From the NCBI GenBank assembly GCA_965240325.2, contig OZ251229.1:1488001-1552000 (forward strand): DNA of 64,000 nucleotides, written 5' to 3'. This document shows positions 10,408-20,875 of this stretch, piece by piece. The notes under the pieces were generated by a model, which was not told the DNA's origin, made no database searches, and was given only the letters and a program-made list of their open reading frames with translations. Position 1 is the stretch's first letter. Each line of letters starts with the position of its first letter. Made by a program: the position numbers and the translations under genes. The stretch is from Rebecca billardiae RCC1528 (lineage: Eukaryota; Haptophyta).

Positions 10408-12363
10408 TCAACCGCCGGCACATCCATGGTGGCATAGCACAGGCGAGGATGATGCCGCCGTCGACGCGGCAAGGTCGCAGCGAAGCTGACCGCCCGCGCG
10501 CGCACTCGCGCCGGCGCGCAGCAGCTCAGCCAAGCGCTCGAGCGCTGCTGCTGATCTGTCTGTACGCGACGCGTGCACTGCAAAGGCAATGTCGTCGAGC
10601 CTGCGCTCGGCTGTGGTCACGTTCATGCGCTCTGGCTTCGGCGCGGCGGTGGTGTTGCCCAGCTCACCAAGCGCGCGGCACGCCGCCAGCTCGTGCGCCC
10701 GCACCTGCGCCCAGTGCACCTTCTGCCACCCGCCGTGAGCGTTTTTGTGGGTGAAGGGCGAGCGCACGTGGGCGACGCGTGCCGCGAGGGGCAGGATGAG
10801 CGTGGCGGGTGCGCGCCAGCGCTGCTGCAGCTCGGCGACGTCCGTCGCGAGCTGCCACTGCTCCGACGGGGGCTGCGCGCACAAAGCCATCGGCTGCGCC
10901 CGCGCCGGCTCGAGGACGAGGAAGAGCCGGCCTGCGTCTGCGCACGCCGTCGCGTCCAGCGGCCCCGACCAGTCGCTCACGTTGAGCTCCCGCGCGAACA
11001 AGTGGGGCGTGCGCGCCAGGACGAGCTCGCCGGCAGCGGGGAGCACCGCGGCCTCGTATCCGAGGGCTCGGAGTGCCGGCAGCACCAGCGGCAGCGCCTC
11101 CATCAGCGTCCCGAACGCGAGCTGGTCCGCCCTCGCCGCGCCGCCGCCCTGGGTGCCGCCGCTGCGCACGCGCTCTGGCGGGCGCGTGAGCACGGCTGGC
11201 GGCACGAACTCGTCGGCGAAGCCGTTCCAAAAGTCGGGGGCGATGCCGAGGCCGTTGCGCATCGCGAGCGCGCTTGTCAGCGCCGATGCGGGCGAGCGAC
11301 GCGCCGCGAGCGAGCGCATCGAGTACAGCTGCAGCGCCTCGACGTCGATGCCGCCCGCCTCATACACGCCCGCACCAAAGAGCGCCGGCGCGTGCCGCGT
11401 GTCAAACAGCAGGTGGAGCTCGTTGGCGCGCACGATGGCGGCGCCGTGCACACGGCACTCGGCGCAGGCGAGCGCGCGCGGCGAGTACATGCACTCGACC
11501 CCGTGCGCGCGCAGCCGCCCCACGAATCCACCCAGCATCGACGCGTTGTACAGCAGGGCGTGGTCCTCTGCAAAAGTGGACACGTCCGACACCCACGGGG
11601 CGGACAAGGCGAGCCCGGCCGGGCGGGTGCCGCTCTTGATGGGCCGGTTGGAGCGGGGCGGGACCTCGACGCCGTGGGTCTGAGCGCCTTCGAGGGTCTT
11701 CCGGTTCGACGGGAGCATGCTGTTCACGATGTACGTGTTCACGGCGAGCAGCGGCGCGTGACTCGCCGCCTTCAGACCGCCGCCTGTCTGCGAGCACCTG
11801 TTCCGATCCGCGTGCGAGCCGGTTTGTGACGCGCGGTGCGCGGTGTCGGCGAGCAGGGTGTGCAGCATGCGCTCGATGATGGTCTGCATCGACAAGTGCC
11901 ACGCATGCCAGACGGGGAGCGGGTGCAAGTCGCAGTCCATCGACGCGAGCGCGGGCACGTCAGGCCACAGCCGCAGCGCGATTGCCTGTGCGAGAACGTT
12001 ACCCGAGATCCGATCGAGCTCCACGAGCGTCGCGCCGCGCGTGGGCGCGGAGGAGAGCACCTCGCGCGCGTGCAGGACGCGCGCGAGCTCGTGCCCGAAC
12101 ACGTACGCGGTCTCCCAGCGCGGGTCCAGGAACCGGCCGAGCGAGTGGCAGCCGAGCACCAGCTCTCTGTGCTGCACAACAACTGCGAGTGGCAGCGGCG
12201 CCGGCAGCCGGCTCGGCTCGGCCGCCGCGTGATGGGTGAGCCCAACAACGCCCAGGTCGGCCAGATCGGCCACGGCGCGCACGCCCAGTCCCTGCGCCGT
12301 CGAGATGACGCTCGCAATCGTCATCAGGCGCCCGGCATTGGCGCGCCTGGTGAGGACCGCCAT
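10408..12363 (-). CDS. Uncharacterised 651-residue protein
   Basis: A long intronless frame with the strong GC-rich codon bias of the neighbouring genes. It starts at the ATG at 12363; the frame stays open a further 90 bases upstream but offers only a GTG there. No domain is recognised. Visible features: a weakly hydrophobic N-terminus, a GHELARVLHARE segment near residue 90, several Cys-containing clusters (ACAECRVHG), potential N-glycosylation sites (NVS, NTT, NVT), and a C-terminal tail with CHHGC. The 111-bp head-to-head spacing with a PhyH-type dioxygenase supports a real gene. A luminal or secreted glycan-related role is possible, but nothing in the sequence proves it. Confidence 0.65.
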   Translation of the reverse strand: MAVLTRRANAGRLMTIASVISTAQGLGVRAVADLADLGVVGLTHHAAAEPSRLPAPLPLAVVVQHRELVLGCHSLGRFLDPRWETAYVFGHELARVLHAREVLSSAPTRGATLVELDRISGNVLAQAIALRLWPDVPALASMDCDLHPLPVWHAWHLSMQTIIERMLHTLLADTAHRASQTGSHADRNRCSQTGGGLKAASHAPLLAVNTYIVNSMLPSNRKTLEGAQTHGVEVPPRSNRPIKSGTRPAGLALSAPWVSDVSTFAEDHALLYNASMLGGFVGRLRAHGVECMYSPRALACAECRVHGAAIVRANELHLLFDTRHAPALFGAGVYEAGGIDVEALQLYSMRSLAARRSPASALTSALAMRNGLGIAPDFWNGFADEFVPPAVLTRPPERVRSGGTQGGGAARADQLAFGTLMEALPLVLPALRALGYEAAVLPAAGELVLARTPHLFARELNVSDWSGPLDATACADAGRLFLVLEPARAQPMALCAQPPSEQWQLATDVAELQQRWRAPATLILPLAARVAHVRSPFTHKNAHGGWQKVHWAQVRAHELAACRALGELGNTTAAPKPERMNVTTAERRLDDIAFAVHASRTDRSAAALERLAELLRAGASARAGGQLRCDLAASTAASSSPVLCHHGCAGG

Positions 12364-12474
12364 TGCAAGCGGATTCGGGACCGCCCTTGCGTTTCGTCCG
12401 CCACCGGTCGCGACCGAGGATCTGCGGATCTGCGGCTCCTCCACCGCCGACACACGGTGGCGAGCGGGCCCGCC
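12364..12474. promoter_or_regulatory. Short divergent promoter interval
   Basis: 111 bp separates the divergent ATGs of the unknown protein and the PhyH-type oxygenase, so regulatory sequence must be shared or overlap the genes. No defined element is recognised. Confidence 0.35.
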
Positions 12475-13446
12475 ATGGCCGCCCTCGCGGTGGCGCTGCT
12501 CGCGCCATTAGTGCTCTCGGGATTGCGCAACGCGTCACAGGCCGAGCTCAATGAGCTCATGCGCGCTGTGGACACCAATGCCTTGCAGACCCACGGGTAC
12601 ATCGTCGTCGACAACGTGTTCGACCCCGAGGAGCTGCTCGAGATTCGGCGCGCGATCCTCGGCCCTGTGCTGCACGGTCGGCAGCCGCTGCTCGGCGGCA
12701 TCTCGCAATGCGGCTGGGGCGTGATCCCCAATTTCATCGCGTACCCTCTGATGCAGCCAGCGCGAGCCCTCCTCTACGAGCCCCGCATACACGCCGTGCT
12801 TTCGCGCCTGTTTGGCTCGGCCGACAGCTATGAGCACGCTGAGCTGACCGGGATCGGGATCAATCGGCCGAGCAAGTGGCACAAGGACATCCTTTCGGGC
12901 GAGTACAAGGAGCATTACGAGAAGTTGCCGCTCTGGCCGGGTGGGAGCGGCGACGAGGCGTACCTCGTCGTCAAGGTGTGCATCTACCTGCAGGACCACT
13001 CCGAGGAGCTTGGGCTCGTCGTGCAGCCGGGGACGCACGGCTCGAGCGAGATCGACCGCCGGGTGAAAGACGGCGGTCTGCGGCTCAAGCACGCGCTCGG
13101 GTCGATCGTGGTGTTTGACCAGCGGATAACCCACCGTGGCCCAGGGCACGGCTTCCAGCCACCGGTTCCGGGCGAGCACCGCGTGATGATCTCGCTCTCG
13201 TTCGGCCGGCGAAACCAGTACACGGCAGAGTTCGCCAACGGCACGCACGCACGGCAGTCCGACCAGGAGGCTCAGTTCAAGCTGGACAAGGGCCACGGTG
13301 GCAAGTGCCCGAGCTCGCAGTACCCCTCAGCGGTCGCCTCGCCGTCTGGGTCGACCAGACTGAAGCGTCGAGAACAACTACGCGAACTTCAGCATCGCCC
13401 TGGGCCTGGAAATAGCTCCGCAGGCTTCACCGTCGGCTTGATGTGA
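12475..13446 (+). CDS. Phytanoyl-CoA dioxygenase (PhyH)-family 2OG-Fe(II) oxygenase
   Basis: A single exon for 323 residues. PhyH-family enzymes use Fe(II) and 2-oxoglutarate to hydroxylate lipids, small molecules or halogenated substrates. The iron triad is visible: H136-x-D138 in KWHKD and His220 in ITHRG. An Arg in the following strand (EHRVMISLSFG) is the expected 2-oxoglutarate anchor. GYIVVDNVFDPEEL near residue 41 is the usual PhyH start of the fold. The first ~18 residues are hydrophobic (MAALAVALLAPLVL), suggesting a signal peptide or membrane anchor, so the protein probably enters the secretory pathway. The C-terminal 50 residues are basic and not conserved. The substrate cannot be told from sequence. 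Confidence 0.85.
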   Translation: MAALAVALLAPLVLSGLRNASQAELNELMRAVDTNALQTHGYIVVDNVFDPEELLEIRRAILGPVLHGRQPLLGGISQCGWGVIPNFIAYPLMQPARALLYEPRIHAVLSRLFGSADSYEHAELTGIGINRPSKWHKDILSGEYKEHYEKLPLWPGGSGDEAYLVVKVCIYLQDHSEELGLVVQPGTHGSSEIDRRVKDGGLRLKHALGSIVVFDQRITHRGPGHGFQPPVPGEHRVMISLSFGRRNQYTAEFANGTHARQSDQEAQFKLDKGHGGKCPSSQYPSAVASPSGSTRLKRREQLRELQHRPGPGNSSAGFTVGLM

Positions 13447-15890
13447 AATCGTCAGTGAGGAATGAAACGTGCATACACTGACACTGCGCTGCTGATGATA
13501 CATCGATTAACGAGTCGTGACGCGGTGGCGGTAGCCACTACTACTCGCGCGGCTACTTTATTGACTTTCCGCGGACAGGTTGCACAGGAAACTGTCCTTG
13601 GTGTTACATTTCTCAGAGACGGCGCCTCTGAAGGATGGCGCCCGCCCACTCGCCGCTCGTGGGTGGCGCGCGCCTCGCGTGTCGATGCAGCCCCGCATGA
13701 TGACTAGCTGAATGCGCGTGTCGTCAGGACTTGTCCGCGTGCGCTACATCCCTTGAGCTAGCACAGCCGGGACACCCTCGCCGTCGGCAGTGACTGTCAT
13801 CATCCCAGCACACGTCGCGTGATGAGACGGCAAAGCCACAGCAGCATCACCCTCTCGACCAGGATCATCAGGCAGCTGGAGACAGTCCTCCCTTCGACGC
13901 GTCTCGGAGCGAGCGCACACGCCCGGCTCTATCTGCTTCACACCGCCCGCGCCATCCGCCTCGAGCCCGCCAACGCCCGTCACCACGCGCAGTATGGCAA
14001 ACCGTCATGATCGGACCGAGCTCGTCGACGAGTGCAGCCTTCGCCAGCAGTGCCGCGCGCGAGCATTCGAGTTCGACAGTAAGTCGTCAGCGACTTGTGG
14101 GCCGGCGGGGAGATCCACGCGTGGCATGATAGCATGTAGGTCGTCAGCTCCTGCTCGGTGTACGCACGCGCTCTGCATCTGAACACTCGATAGAAGCTTT
14201 CGATGATCACCATCGAGCTGTCTACGTGAGCCTGTGCGACCGTCTGCGCAACACCTCGCGCCTCACCCTTGGTGCTGCGCTCACGCGAGACAAAGAAGGC
14301 TATGTAGGGCTCACTGACCATTCGTACAGTAAGAGCGTCCTTGCCGCAGCGAGTGACAGCTTCCTTCGCCCGCTCCTTAGCACTCGCCCTGCTGTTCTTG
14401 GGCGTGAGTGAGGCGTGGTGCCTCGTCAGCCTGCCGAGCAGTTCTTGTCGATGCGTGTCACAGCGCGGAAGCACGTGTGCGTTCGAGAGGCGTCGTGCGT
14501 GGATGCCGTTCTTCATGCTGACGACATAGACGGACTGCGTAGCGGCCATCTCCTCATCCAAGAGCCTCGAGCATGCCACGACTCTGACACTTCAGCGCTC
14601 CGGCCGGCGCGCATGCACCATCAAGTGCAACCGAGCGATTGAGAGGTAGCCGCCGCCAGCTTTTCGACCCTCACCAACACGCGCTGGATGAACATTGCAA
14701 GGTTGTCGCATTCTATGAGTGTCGCGTGTCTCCCCCCGCGACTGTTGCTGCGCAACGTGATGTGCAAGACCAGTCGCGCGCGCGCTCCATCCAATGCATG
14801 CACAGCTGATGCATGGACGTGGCCGAGCGCAAGCACGCACGCGCGAGTCGTAGGCTGCGAACGTCGTGTGCGGCCAGACTGCGATGTGCATGGCACGTAT
14901 CCACCTTGCATTGCTACCTCTCTTCACACCGGGCCTGGAACTCTTCCAGGCTGAGACGGCCTGCTCTGCTGCCCTCTGCGACTCAGATGCCACGTGAACG
15001 TGCCGCGCGGCTGCGCGATGTCGCGATTGGAGCTCAAGGGTGGTTGACTTTCGGTACATGCTACTCAAGCAGGAAGAGGCCGATCGAGGCGCGGAGTGGC
15101 GCGCTGCACCCGCAACAGCGGGCATCGTGCAGCGCGCGAGAGCGCGCGCCGCTTCCGAGCGCACGGCGACGGCGCCATGTACCGAAAGACGGGTGGACAG
15201 GTCGCGTCCACTGGGAATGTAACATCTGTCAGTCGCGGGCGGTCATTTTTCCGTGCAACCTGTCCGCGACGGTTATCCGCGAGAACCGGCCCTCGTCACC
15301 GCTCAGTCCGCCGGCGGTACTACTACGCGGAATAACGGATCGACTAAAACGGCGCGGTGGCTCCGGCGCAATTCCGAGGAGTCCCCCCCCCCCCCCCCCT
15401 TCCCCCCACTGGCCCGCTCCCCAGGCCCAGTCACGTCACTCAGACTCAGTAGTACGTAGTCACTCAAGTCAGCGCAGTCTGTCCGACTGTCCCCCTGGAG
15501 ACAGCCCGGCCAGGACTTCCGAGTTCCGGACGTCGTCTTATGCTGCAGCGTTACCGACGACGGTACAGTTCCCTTCCCCGAGCAGGGATCGGCTAGTGGC
15601 TGGCCCTCCGACCATACTCCGGGGGCACCCTGAGGGCGTGTCCCTTCTTACTTCTGCCGACTGGGCTCACACTCGATGAGTCGATGACCTCGAATTGTCA
15701 AGGCAGTGCACCGCTGCTTGTACCCCGGGACCACCCCACAGTGTTGGGCTTGTGTGGTGCTGGCAATGGCATACCCCCGGCCCCTCTGGACTTGGAGGCG
15801 GGCTGTCCACAGTGGAGTGGTGTCAGGGCTATAGGTGCCTCGGTCAGTGGTTTGAGGTTGGGTGGGAGTGGTGGTTGGTTGGGGGCTGGC
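13447..15890. other. Gene-poor stretch, possible decayed minus-strand coding
   Basis: No gene is recognised. On the minus strand, 14520-13980 and 14911-14621 keep open frames with protein-like composition (for example IIESFYRVFR and LVLHITLRSN). The starts are not ATG, the frames do not connect through clear splice sites, and GC is below that of the real genes. This may be a decayed or lineage-specific gene. A 17-base C run sits at 15383-15399. Confidence 0.3.
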
Positions 15891-15963
15891 CAGGGTAGGG
15901 CTGGAGGCTTCGGCCGCCATCAGTGACAGTCTGATCGCCCGGAGCCCGTTATAAAGGAGAATT
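15891..15963 (+). repeat. Dispersed repeat copy 1 with TATAAAG motif
   Basis: CAGGGTAGGGCTGG, then AGGCTTCGGCCGCC, then CGGAGCCCGTTATAAAGG recur at 56961-57024. This copy has about 11 extra bases after GGCCGCC. Its right end abuts the MITE-like element. Confidence 0.8.
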
Positions 15964-15969
15964 CAGTCG

Positions 15970-16487
15970 TACAGGCAATCGCGGGCAATAAGAAGTCAGA
16001 GATCTCACGGCTAGCCTCGGTTTCTTAGCCGTTCGGTAGCCCGAGCGCCTACGGAGTCTCAGTTTCTTAGCTAGGTCCGCCCGCCGCGCAGGCGCGGGGG
16101 GCGCAGGGGGGCAGAGCCCCCCGCTGAGTCTTTAGGCCCGGCCGGCGAGGCCGACGAAAATTTTGGGCTTTTTTGGAGCAAATCTGGCATGCTGTTGCAT
16201 GGATGCTGCGGTGCACTGGCCAGGAGTCAGTCATGACTGTCATCAGGAGAAGTCGGGACTTGGCCTGTACTCGTAGTCGGGCCGCGCGCCGCGTCCCCGA
16301 CGGGCCGACTGCGCCTCGCCCCTCGGCGGACCACTCGTCGGCCGGGACGACGTAGTCCCGGTTTCTTAGTGTGACTATGCGTATAGCGAACCAGCCAATC
16401 GCTAGCCTCAGTTTCTAGGCCAGATCCGCAGATAGCAAGCCCCAGTTTCTTAACGTGACAGCTCCTTATTGCCCGCGATTGCCTGTA
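15970..16487. mobile_element. MITE-like non-autonomous element, 518 bp
   Basis: The ends are inverted repeats of 23-24 bp: TACAGGCAATCGCGGGCAATA at 15970 and its complement ending at 16487. There is no coding capacity. The interior has five copies of a GTTTCTTA-type motif (16020, 16061, 16361, 16411, 16444), two of them within CTAGCCTC(G/A)GTTTCT. A GC-rich block with a short hairpin lies at 16080-16130. No clear target-site duplication was found, so the superfamily is unassigned. Confidence 0.75.
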
Positions 16488-19144
16488 GTACATCTTGACA
16501 CGGAGATCGGCGGGATCGCCCCTCTGATACCGATCTACAATAGCTCCGAGAGAATCTAGACCACCCCACTCCCAGACGGTCCCTTGGAATAAGATATTAG
16601 TTACGGCCAGATATGGTGAGATGGATCATCAGGCTCCACACTGACTGCACACATGCAGTCTCTGTCACGACAGTCTCCAATAGGTTCAGACTCGCCTATT
16701 TTCTATAACTGAACACCCAGTCCTGGTGCCATTTCACATATGTATGATACAGGTGTCCGGAACGCTCCAGGGCTGTGCTGGAATCTGCTGAGCAGGCGGG
16801 GGCGGGTAATTACATAGTGAAATATAGATCGAGTCTGAACCTATAGTATCGGGAGGTGGTCTGATGATGCCCCATTTCTCGTTGAAGTCATCAATCACAA
16901 TGGGGGGTCGGAAGGGACTCTGCTGCATGGTCCGCTTGCTTGACTTCGGAACGGGGCCAAGACGTAACGCAGTAACGGAGCTGTGGGGGTGGACCGGAGC
17001 CGGAGCCCGGAGGAGCCCGGCTATGATTATGAATATACTACTTGGCACTCCTGACTCCGGCGGGGCGCGGCAGACTGCGTCCCGCTGCCACCGCCGGCGC
17101 GGACCGCGGAGGCGCGGCGCGGTGCCGCAACACCGGGCCGCGGCCGCCGCGTCGCTGTCGAGTCGACTCAGTCGCAGCGCTGGCTAGTGACTAGCATCGT
17201 GATCGGCGGCAGTGACGGCGCGGCTGCTGACACTGCTAGATAGTCTACCATCTAGTGAATGCTAGTGACATTCTGTCCGCGTAATAATCGGCTGACTATC
17301 CGGAGTGCTCAGTCCGACGGCCAGTCCGCCTTCGGGCGCCTTAGCGCGTGATCAGTGATCACTCACCGCCGCTGCAATCCGCCCAATGATGACTGAGCCT
17401 AGTTACTTAGACATAGTAGCAGACAGTACTAGCTAAGTATATAGCTAGATGATAGACGATCGATAGATAGATATACCGATGAATAGATACAGACATAGAT
17501 AGATAGACGTAAGACGTGACAAGCTGCTCAGAGTCAGAATACTTCAAAACGTTCTTCATCATAATCAGTCATGCCGCCATCATCTGGCGCGGGCGGCGTA
17601 TAACCGCATTGGGACCCGGACACAGGCGTACACAGGATGAGCAGTAGCTAGCTACATACAAAGCAGCTGAGATATATGCACCGTGTCGTCCGAGTCACAT
17701 ACATCATACAGTCTGTCTGTCATACGCAGTCCCGCCGCCGTCGAAGTGAGTCTCACTACTGAGTCATCGTGTCTGCTCGTGAGCAGTCCAAAGACTGTCA
17801 GTCATGGCATGTCAGCGGCCATGCCCATCGGCATTGCCCGCCATTGGGCATGGTGGCACTGTCCGTACCAATCACTCATTAGAGGGGTGCAGAACCGGAT
17901 GTCAGCGGGGGTCATACTCACTTACTACATAGTTTTAGTACTGTCCGTCTGATGACGAATATGGTCTTACTATGAATCCGAAGGTCTGCGACAGCCGCCA
18001 ATGCGACCTGTAGCTGCACTCTGTAACTCATCAAACCATAAATAATAAATTAATAAAGAAGCCATCATTATCACTCAAAACTCATTGAAAGAAGCCGCGC
18101 CCGGGTTCGCCTTGAAGCACCGTGTCCGTGAGTCGCGGCCCTGGCGGCGGGCGCGGGCGCCACTCGCCGCGGGCGCGCCGGCTGTGTCGGGCGTCTGGCG
18201 TCGGGCCGGCTGGCGCGCCGGAGCCGTGTGACTCGTCAAGTCGCCTCACACGCCCGCGAGTCGAGTCGGCATCCGACGAGACGATAGCATGGCACTTTGT
18301 CGTCTTGTGCGTTGTGACTCGTCACATCACTCCGAGGCCGACGGCGCAGACCGTGCTGGGCGTGAGACTCGGCGGGCTGGCCGTCGTCCGGCCGCCAACG
18401 GTCTCAGACGACTCAGTCTGTCTGACGCCGACCGCCCTCAAGGTGGTGAGTCAGTCAAAGGCGGGCCGGACTCTCCGTAGTCCTGCACCGCTTATTATGG
18501 GCCTGGCACCGCGGCCTGCTGATGATTATGCCGCCTGTTTTGACCAGCACCGGCCGTGGCCCGTGTCCGCGGCGGCGGGCTCGTCTGCCGACTGATGCCG
18601 CCGGCGCGGCGGGCCGGCGCCTGTCGCCCTCGGTCGCTACTCGCTAGCCAGTGAGTGAGAGTGTCTGACTGTCTGTCAGCCAGAGTGCCAGGGCGCCTTG
18701 TCCGTCGGTTGTCTACTGCAGTAAATCGGGACCGTGCCGAATAATATATACTATATACATATATATTAATAATGACGAGCCAATGCCATGGCGCATATCA
18801 CTGCTACTGCAGACTGCTGTATAGCCGACTACGGTCACTAGTAGTGGCCGATCCGCGTTTGACGGGCACTGCTAAGACGGGGTCGTACTATAACCAGTTC
18901 ATATACCAGTGCCAGTTCAGGAGGCAGGAGCCGTCCCGGCGGGCCGCGCGGTATTGTTACGACTCCGCGGGCTCCCGGTCTCAGGCGATCACCGTTCAGC
19001 TCAGGGCAGAGGGCGCACGACGGCGGAGGAGCGCGCAAGTGCTCTGCGTGCTCTGGACAGGCCAGGCCACCGCTGCCGCCGCCGCGCAAGCGCCTGCGCG
19101 AGTTAGCCTCAACTCCCCAGCTCGAAGCGCGACAACACGCGTGC
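16488..19144. other. Gene-poor stretch
   Basis: No gene is recognised. It contains a GATA-rich simple-repeat patch (about 17440-17515), an AT-rich patch (18030-18080), a GC-rich block (18100-18640) without a recognisable protein, and TA-rich sequence at 18740-18770. Confidence 0.5.
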
Positions 19145-19857
19145 TCAGCTGCAGCAGCCGCTCTTCGGCTTCGAGTCGGTGGGTTGGATAACGATGTTGG
19201 ATCCTCCGGGCCGCGTCTGTGGCAAATTCTTTGGAAGTTTGCGTGCTGCGCGCGCGGGTGAGCGGCGCGCCAAAGGTGGGCACATGGGACGTGCGTGAGG
19301 GTGTGCGCGGAGCAGAGCGCATCGGAGGATCGGCGCGCGCGTAGCGTGCGCGCACCGATGGCGACGAAGACCTCGTTCACGTTCGTCGCCGTCTTGGCCG
19401 ACGTCTCCATGAAGAAGATGCCGTTGTCGTTCGCGTAGGTCTCGGCCTCTTCCGGCTCCACTTTGCGCTTCGACGCGAGGTCCGCTTTGTTGCCGGCAAG
19501 CGCAATCACTATATTCGGGTTGCCCTGCCGTTGCAACTCCTTGACCCAGTTCTTTGCCCGATTGAACGTATCGCGGTTGGTGATGTCGTACACGACGATC
19601 GCAGCGGCCGCGCCGCGGTAGTACATCGGCGCGAGCGAGTGGTATCGCTCCTGCCCCGCTGTGTCCCAGATCTCAAACTTGACCGTCGTGTCGTCGAGCG
19701 CGACGGTCTGCGTGAGGAATGCTGCGCCGATCGTGCTCTCCTGGTACTCGAAGAACTGGCCGCGGACGAAGCGCAGCACGAGTGAGCTCTTGCCCACGGC
19801 GCTATCCCCAAGCAGCACCAGCTTGAACTGGAAGACGCGGCTGGGTGGCGCGGCCAT
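19145..19857 (-). CDS. RAB5: Rab5-family small GTPase
   Basis: Exons 19857-19356 and 19245-19145 join (phase 1) to give exactly 200 residues. Rab5 controls early endosome fusion and endocytic traffic. All GTPase boxes are present: GDSAVGKSS (17-25), the switch I Thr in [22 protein letters not shown] (switch II), NKAD and [30 protein letters not shown] and, across the splice, FVAIARKLPKN are specific to Rab5. The tail ends SGCCS, a geranylgeranylation site. The small second exon is confirmed because it restores the conserved ARKLPKN helix and the Cys tail. The gene is head-to-head with bL28m, with 120 bp between the ATGs. Confidence 0.96.
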
Positions 19858-19977
19858 CCTCCCGGCGGCGGAGGGCCAAGGGATCAAGCGCCCACCGCTG
19901 CACCCGCTCCGGCTGGTCTTGGCTTCTCGCGGTCCGGTTTCGAAGCCCGGCCGGACACACCGCGCCTCCAAGCCACG
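19858..19977. promoter_or_regulatory. Short divergent promoter interval of Rab5 and bL28m
   Basis: 120 bp of GC-rich sequence lies between opposed start codons. No TATA or CCAAT motif is evident. Function is inferred from layout. Confidence 0.35.
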
Positions 19978-20516
19978 ATGTCGATGAGCGTGCCGACCGC
20001 CCTGTGGGCCGGCGCGCGCAGCCTATGCATAACCTCGTGGGCGCGCGGCATGGCCACGTGCAATCGGGCCCGTCGAGGCCTCTACGCTGGCCGTGGCATC
20101 AACTTTGGAAACAACGTCAGCTTCTCACACCGCAGGTGCGCGCAAAGCCGCTCGGTGGCGCAGCGCAGCGCAGCACGCGGGCCATGTGGTCACTGGCGCA
20201 TCCCACGCGCGCCCCAACCCGGCACAGGACGCGCATGCGGCAGAATCCCAACGTGCAGCAAATGTCCTTCTGGAGCAAGACCCTCGGTCGCTTCCTCAAG
20301 TTCAGGGCGACCACGCACGCGCTCAGATGCATCGACAAGGCCGGCGGCATCGACCACTGGCTAATGCGCAGCTCGAACGATCTCATCAACAATCCGAAGG
20401 CGATCAAGCTGAAGAAGAAGATCACCAAGCTGTGGCAGCCCGCGAGTGACGTGCCCGCGTCGACGATGATCCGGCCGCCACGGGGATGGCGGGCAGCAGA
20501 ATCTGAAGCAGCCTAG
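19978..20516 (+). CDS. MRPL28: Mitochondrial large-subunit ribosomal protein bL28
   Basis: Exons 19978-20135 and 20228-20516 join (phase 2) to give 148 residues. Exon 1 carries [16 protein letters not shown], matching the bL28 motif of a Gly-Asn before a Val-Ser-His. Exon 2 carries NPNVQ and [13 protein letters not shown], the typical bL28 C-terminal segment. The first ~30 residues are basic and Ser/Ala/Trp-rich without acidic residues, as in a mitochondrial presequence. Bacterial bL28 is about 78 residues, so the extensions are organellar. A plastid location is less likely because plastids usually encode or import a shorter form. The protein is part of the mitoribosome. Confidence 0.88.
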
Positions 20517-20875
20517 TCGGACGCCGGCCCTCAGCGCGGCCCGCGCCGGGCCGGCGGCGCCGGCCCTGACTGACAGGCTTCAGCCCGGCCAGCCGCAGCG
20601 GCGGCAGCCCACGGCTATCTGACCACCTTGCGGTCCGACAGTATAGCGATGACAGACTACCTAATACACCGTATGCAGCGCGGGCCGACGGCCGCCTGTG
20701 CGAAACTGGTTCGTAGCGGGTACTAATTTATTGATGATATATATATATTAATTTATTTAGTAATGTCAATCGAATTATATTTGACTTTAGCAGCGCGGCG
20801 TGCAGCGCGCGCCGGGCCCGCGATTACGCGGTTGACCGGAACCTGACCGACAGTGAGGAGTCAGCCCCTGCCCGC
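20517..20875. other. Intergenic, convergent gene ends
   Basis: No gene is seen between the 3' ends of bL28m and the glycosyltransferase. An AT-rich patch with TA repeats lies at 20725-20790. Confidence 0.6.

Noticed and set aside
16734-17048. Weak resemblance of a minus-strand segment (PIVIDDFNEKWG) to piggyBac-type transposases
   Set aside because: Only one short motif, no DDD catalytic region and no start codon. Too weak to annotate.
19204-19356. Alternative Rab5 splice joins (acceptor at 19204 or 19217)
   Set aside because: The 19217 acceptor breaks phase, and the 19204 acceptor deletes the conserved helix. The acceptor before 19245 restores IARKLPKN and keeps phase.
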